From contig JAKDIK010000024.1 in the NCBI GenBank assembly GCA_030450535.1, positions 1 to 15,677 on the forward strand: DNA of 15,677 nt, in the 5' to 3' direction. This document shows positions 12,752-15,677 of the stretch, one piece after another. The stretch's first letter is position 1, and the number at the start of each line of letters is the position of its first letter. The notes below the pieces were generated by a model. It worked only from the letters and a program-made list of their open reading frames with translations. It was not told the DNA's origin and ran no database searches. The DNA is from Propionibacteriaceae bacterium (lineage in GTDB: Bacteria; Actinomycetota; Actinomycetes; Propionibacteriales; Propionibacteriaceae). A program made the position numbers and the translations under genes.

Positions 12752-14440
12752 ATGACCGAAACGCCGCCCGCGGCCCACGACTTCATCCGCGATCTCATCC
12801 GGCGCGACAACGAGGCGGGCACCTACGGCGGCCGCGTCCAGACCCGGTTTCCGCCCGAGCCGAACGGTTATCTGCACATCGGGCACGCGAAGGCCATCGT
12901 CACCAATTTCGGCATCGCCGAGGGTTTCGACGGCGTCTGCAAGCTGCGCCTCGACGACACCAACCCCGATACCGAGGAGATCGAGTACGTCGACTCCATC
13001 GTCGACGACATTGCCTGGCTGGGTTACACCCCCGACACCGTGTGCCACGCCTCCGACTACTTCGAGCAGCTCTACGCCTGGGCCGAGCACCTCGTCGAGG
13101 CCGGCCTGGCCTTCGTCGACGACTCGGACGCAGACACCATCAGCACCCAACGCGGCACGTTTTCGACGCCGGGCGTCGAGTCGCCGTATCGGGACCGGAC
13201 GCCGGCCGAGAACCTTGATCTCCTCCGTCGCATGCGCGCCGGCGAATTCCCGGACGGCGCCAAGGTGCTGCGCGCGAAGATCGACATGGCGCACGAGAAC
13301 ATGCAGATGCGCGATCCGGTCATGTATCGCATCCGGCACGCCGACCACCACCGCACCGGCGGCACCTGGGACATCTACCCCACCTACGACTGGGCCCACG
13401 GCCAGTCCGACGCGATCGAGGGCGTGACCCACTCGCTCTGCTCCCTGGAGTTCGAGAGTCATCGCCCCTTGTACGACTGGTTCCTCGCCCACCTCCCGCT
13501 GGCCAGCCCGGCCCCAACCCAGCGCGAGTTCGCCCGGCTCGAGTTGACGCACACCATCACGAGCAAGCGGCGCCTCCGCACGCTGGTGGACGACGGCGTC
13601 GTCGATGGGTGGGACGATCCGCGCATGCCCACCCTGCGCGGCTTGCGCCGCCGGGGTTATCCGGCCGCCGCGCTGCGCGCCTTCTGCGAGGCGGTCGGCA
13701 TCACGCGCACCAACTCCCGCAAGGCGATCGAGGAATTCGAGTCCTTCGTCCGCCGCGAGCTGAACGCCACCGCCCAGCGGCGCATGGCCGTCCTGCGTCC
13801 GCTCAGGCTCGTCCTCACGAACTGGCCGACCGACGCCGACGGCAACCCGGTCGTGGAGCACTTCGAGGTGGCCAACAATCCCGAGAACCCCGACGACGGG
13901 ACGCGGCAGGTCGCCTTTTCCGGCGAGCTGTGGATCGAGGCCGACGACTTCGCCGAGGTACCGCCGCCCAAGTTCTTCCGGCTGTCGGTAGGACGCGAGG
14001 TGCGGTTGCGCGGCGCCTATTTCGTCACCGCGACCGACGTCGTCACCGATGACCGCGGCGAGGTCGTTCAGGTGAACGCCACCTACGATCCCGCGAGCCG
14101 CGGGGGCAACTCCCCCGACGGTCGCAAGGTGAAGTCGACCATGCACTGGGTGTCGGCGCCGCACGCGGTGGAGGCGACCGTCGCTCTCTACGACCGTCTG
14201 TTCACCACGGAAGTGCCCGGCGAGGCCACCGGTGAGGCGCTGGACGACCTCAACCCGAATTCCGTCGAGCTGCTCACGGGCGCCCGGGTCGAGGCGGCCC
14301 TGGCCGAGACCGAGCCGGGCGAGGTCGTCCAGTTCGAGCGTCTCGGCTACTTCGCCGCCGACACCACGCAGCCGCTCCTCTTCCACCGCACGGTCGGACT
14401 GCGGGACGAATGGGGAGCGATCCAGAAGCGCCGAACCTGA
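12752..14440 (+). CDS. glnS: Glutaminyl-tRNA synthetase
   Basis: 562 residues, close to the E. coli enzyme (~554). The class I catalytic core begins PPEPNGYLHIGHAK, with HIGH at 42-45, and continues RLDDTNPDTE, YPTYDWAHGQSDAIEGVTHSLCSLEF and the KMSKS-equivalent ITSKRRL (269-275). The C-terminal half carries the two beta-barrels that read the glutamine anticodon. The enzyme charges tRNA-Gln directly. This YPTYDWAHGQSD and SLCSLEF wording identifies GlnRS rather than GluRS. Longer in-frame starts upstream run through the divergent kinase gene and are rejected; the ATG at 12752 precedes the first conserved residues by a normal length. Many actinobacteria lack GlnRS and use the Glu-tRNA amidotransferase instead, so its presence is informative. 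Confidence 0.95.
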   Translation: MTETPPAAHDFIRDLIRRDNEAGTYGGRVQTRFPPEPNGYLHIGHAKAIVTNFGIAEGFDGVCKLRLDDTNPDTEEIEYVDSIVDDIAWLGYTPDTVCHASDYFEQLYAWAEHLVEAGLAFVDDSDADTISTQRGTFSTPGVESPYRDRTPAENLDLLRRMRAGEFPDGAKVLRAKIDMAHENMQMRDPVMYRIRHADHHRTGGTWDIYPTYDWAHGQSDAIEGVTHSLCSLEFESHRPLYDWFLAHLPLASPAPTQREFARLELTHTITSKRRLRTLVDDGVVDGWDDPRMPTLRGLRRRGYPAAALRAFCEAVGITRTNSRKAIEEFESFVRRELNATAQRRMAVLRPLRLVLTNWPTDADGNPVVEHFEVANNPENPDDGTRQVAFSGELWIEADDFAEVPPPKFFRLSVGREVRLRGAYFVTATDVVTDDRGEVVQVNATYDPASRGGNSPDGRKVKSTMHWVSAPHAVEATVALYDRLFTTEVPGEATGEALDDLNPNSVELLTGARVEAALAETEPGEVVQFERLGYFAADTTQPLLFHRTVGLRDEWGAIQKRRT

Positions 14441-14447
14441 GCCGTTA

Positions 14448-14476
14448 TGGACAAACGTACACAACAACATTAGGAT
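14448..14476 (+). promoter_or_regulatory. Promoter of the MFS gene: TGGACA-17 bp-TAGGAT
   Basis: -35 TGGACA (14448-14453) matches five of six consensus bases and -10 TAGGAT (14471-14476) four of six, with ideal 17-bp spacing. Initiation would fall at about 14483-14485, at or beside the GTG start codon. This is the best-formed promoter in the window and lies entirely in the 44-nt gap after glnS, in locally AT-richer DNA. Confidence 0.65.
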
Positions 14477-14495
14477 GCTGAATCGTGTCAGCATC
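14474..14495. promoter_or_regulatory. Perfect palindrome over the -10 box and start codon of the MFS gene
   Basis: GATGCTGA (14474-14481) and TCAGCATC (14488-14495) are exact complements around a 6-nt centre, ATCGTG. The left arm shares GAT with the -10 box and the centre contains the GTG start. A repressor bound here would block initiation. This looks like the operator of a TetR/GntR/LacI-type regulator not encoded in the window. Confidence 0.55.
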
Positions 14496-15677
14496 GTCCC
14501 CGAGCCCCGCACGCGCCCGCCTCGGCATCTCCCTGTTGTTCTTCACCAACGGCTTCGCGTTGTCGAACCTGCTGCCTCGCTATCCCGAGATCATGCAGAC
14601 GTTCGGGCTGACCAACACGCAGTTCGGCGTCCTCATCGCCATGTACCCGGTCGGCGCACTCGTCGCCTCGTGGCTTCCCGCGCCCCTGATTCGCCGTTTC
14701 GGGGCAGCCCCGACCGCGTTCGGCAGCACGGCCGTCCTGACCGTCGCCTTCGCGATCATCGGCTTCGCGCCCCATGTCCTCATCGTGGCCGGGGCGATGT
14801 TCCTGGCCGGTTTCGCGGACGCCGTCACGGACGCCGCCCAGAACGTCCACGGCCTCCTCGTCGAGGACTACCACGGCAAGTCGATCATCAACTCGCTGCA
14901 CGCCCTGTGGAGCCTCGGCGCCGTGACCGGCGGCACGGTCGCCACCCTCGCCGCGAGCCAGCACGTCCCCCTCGCTGTGCACCTGATCAGCGCCACCCTC
15001 GTCGGCCTCGCCATCGCCGGCCTCGCCGTCTGGCTCTCCCGCCTCCCGGACGAGTTCCACGCCCGCCGCAAGCAGGAATCCGACCATCCGGCGTCCACCC
15101 GCCTCACCAAGGCCATGTGGCTCGCCATCATTCCGCTGGCGCTGCTCGCGATCGTGGGCGTCCTGCCCGAGGAGGTGGCCATGAACTGGGCCGCCCTGTA
15201 CCTGGTGCAGATCGTGGACACCCCCATCGGCATCGCCGGCGTCGGTTTCGTCGTCATGATCGGCGCTCAGACCGTGGGCCGTTTCCTCGGCGACCTGGCC
15301 ACCGACCGCTGGGGCGTCGTCCCGGTCATGCGGGCGGGCGGCGCGCTGATCGCGCTCGGCGGCGTCCTCGTCATCGCCTTCCCGGTGCTGCCCGTCGTCC
15401 TCCTCGGCTTCGCCCTCGCCGGCTACGGGTGCGCAACCGTCGTCCCGGCTGCCTATGCCGCCGCCGGACGCCTGCCCGGCCTCCCGGAGGGGGCGGGCGT
15501 CACGATCGCCAGCTGGCTGCTGCGCGTGGGCTTCCTCGGCGCCTCGCCCTTCATCGGCCTGGTGTCCGACTTCACCAGCCTTCGCGTCGCCCTGGTTCTT
15601 CTCGCCGTCTCCGGGCTCGCGGTCCTGGCACTGTCCGGCCGTGCGGCGCCCCCGGCCCGGGCGGGGCGGGCCGCGGC
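14485..15677 (+). CDS. Major facilitator superfamily transporter (3' end outside window)
   Basis: The frame is open from GTG 14485 to the window end (397 codons), so only a short C-terminal tail is missing. About twelve hydrophobic segments are visible in two halves separated by the charged loop SRLPDEFHARRKQESDHP. Helix 1 starts SLLFFTNGFALSNLLPRYPEI. The segment AGFADAVTDAAQNVHGLLVE with INSLHALWSLGAVTGG, and the second-half motif GRFLGDLATDRWG, resemble the YbjJ-like branch of MFS proteins, whose substrates are mostly unknown. It is probably a proton-coupled carrier in the plasma membrane. The GTG has no clear ribosome-binding site except AGGA nine bases before it, and the promoter position suggests a (near-)leaderless transcript under repressor control. 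It follows glnS by 44 nt but has its own promoter. Confidence 0.85.
   Translation, partial: MSASSPSPARARLGISLLFFTNGFALSNLLPRYPEIMQTFGLTNTQFGVLIAMYPVGALVASWLPAPLIRRFGAAPTAFGSTAVLTVAFAIIGFAPHVLIVAGAMFLAGFADAVTDAAQNVHGLLVEDYHGKSIINSLHALWSLGAVTGGTVATLAASQHVPLAVHLISATLVGLAIAGLAVWLSRLPDEFHARRKQESDHPASTRLTKAMWLAIIPLALLAIVGVLPEEVAMNWAALYLVQIVDTPIGIAGVGFVVMIGAQTVGRFLGDLATDRWGVVPVMRAGGALIALGGVLVIAFPVLPVVLLGFALAGYGCATVVPAAYAAAGRLPGLPEGAGVTIASWLLRVGFLGASPFIGLVSDFTSLRVALVLLAVSGLAVLALSGRAAPPARAGRAA

Noticed and set aside
12617..14512. Long minus-strand open frame opposite glnS (631 codons)
   Set aside because: The translation is low-complexity with no family resemblance. GlnRS motifs on the plus strand account for the whole region.

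Overview
The window is high-GC DNA (roughly 70% by eye) with GC-ending codons and actinobacterial family types: a DUF3152 metalloprotease, TANNNT -10 boxes sitting 6-7 nt before start codons, and a GlxR/CRP-type operator. It is most likely a chromosomal segment of an actinomycete. Propionibacteriaceae is my best guess, but the sequence alone does not prove it. I see no tRNA, rRNA, CRISPR array, transposase, integrase or phage gene.

Layout. Bases 1-725: 3' end of a secreted or surface protein with three SLH repeats (+). 813-1553: membrane-anchored DUF3152 metalloprotease (-). 1619-2647: ketopantoate reductase family enzyme (+). 2778-3854: Gfo/Idh/MocA oxidoreductase (-), divergent from a cytoplasmic GH3 glycosidase (4038-6143, +). 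The gap between these two contains a perfect 18-bp inverted repeat. 6220-6924: four-helix DUF2231-type membrane domain fused to a cytochrome b5 domain (+).

Bases 6957-12547 form one block of five minus-strand genes. In transcription order they are: sensor kinase, OmpR-type response regulator, lipoprotein binding protein, double-length permease and ATPase. The last three are a complete FeT-type (Fbp/Afu/Phn-like) ABC importer. A consensus CRP/GlxR site lies at the regulator/transporter junction, and repeated motifs lie upstream of the kinase. The simplest reading is a two-component system controlling a carbon- or phosphate-linked importer; the substrate is not determined. 12752-14440: glutaminyl-tRNA synthetase (+). 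14485 to the end: an MFS transporter (+) running off the window, whose -10 box and start codon lie inside a perfect palindrome.

No obviously new defence or mobile system is present. The most noteworthy signals are non-coding: an over-represented 7-mer GGACGCC/GGCGTCC, also enriched between genes; the repeat array before the two-component genes; a 26-bp tandem repeat before glnS; the hairpin between the oxidoreductase and GH3 genes; and several apparently leaderless genes. The DUF2231-cytochrome b5 fusion is the most unusual protein.
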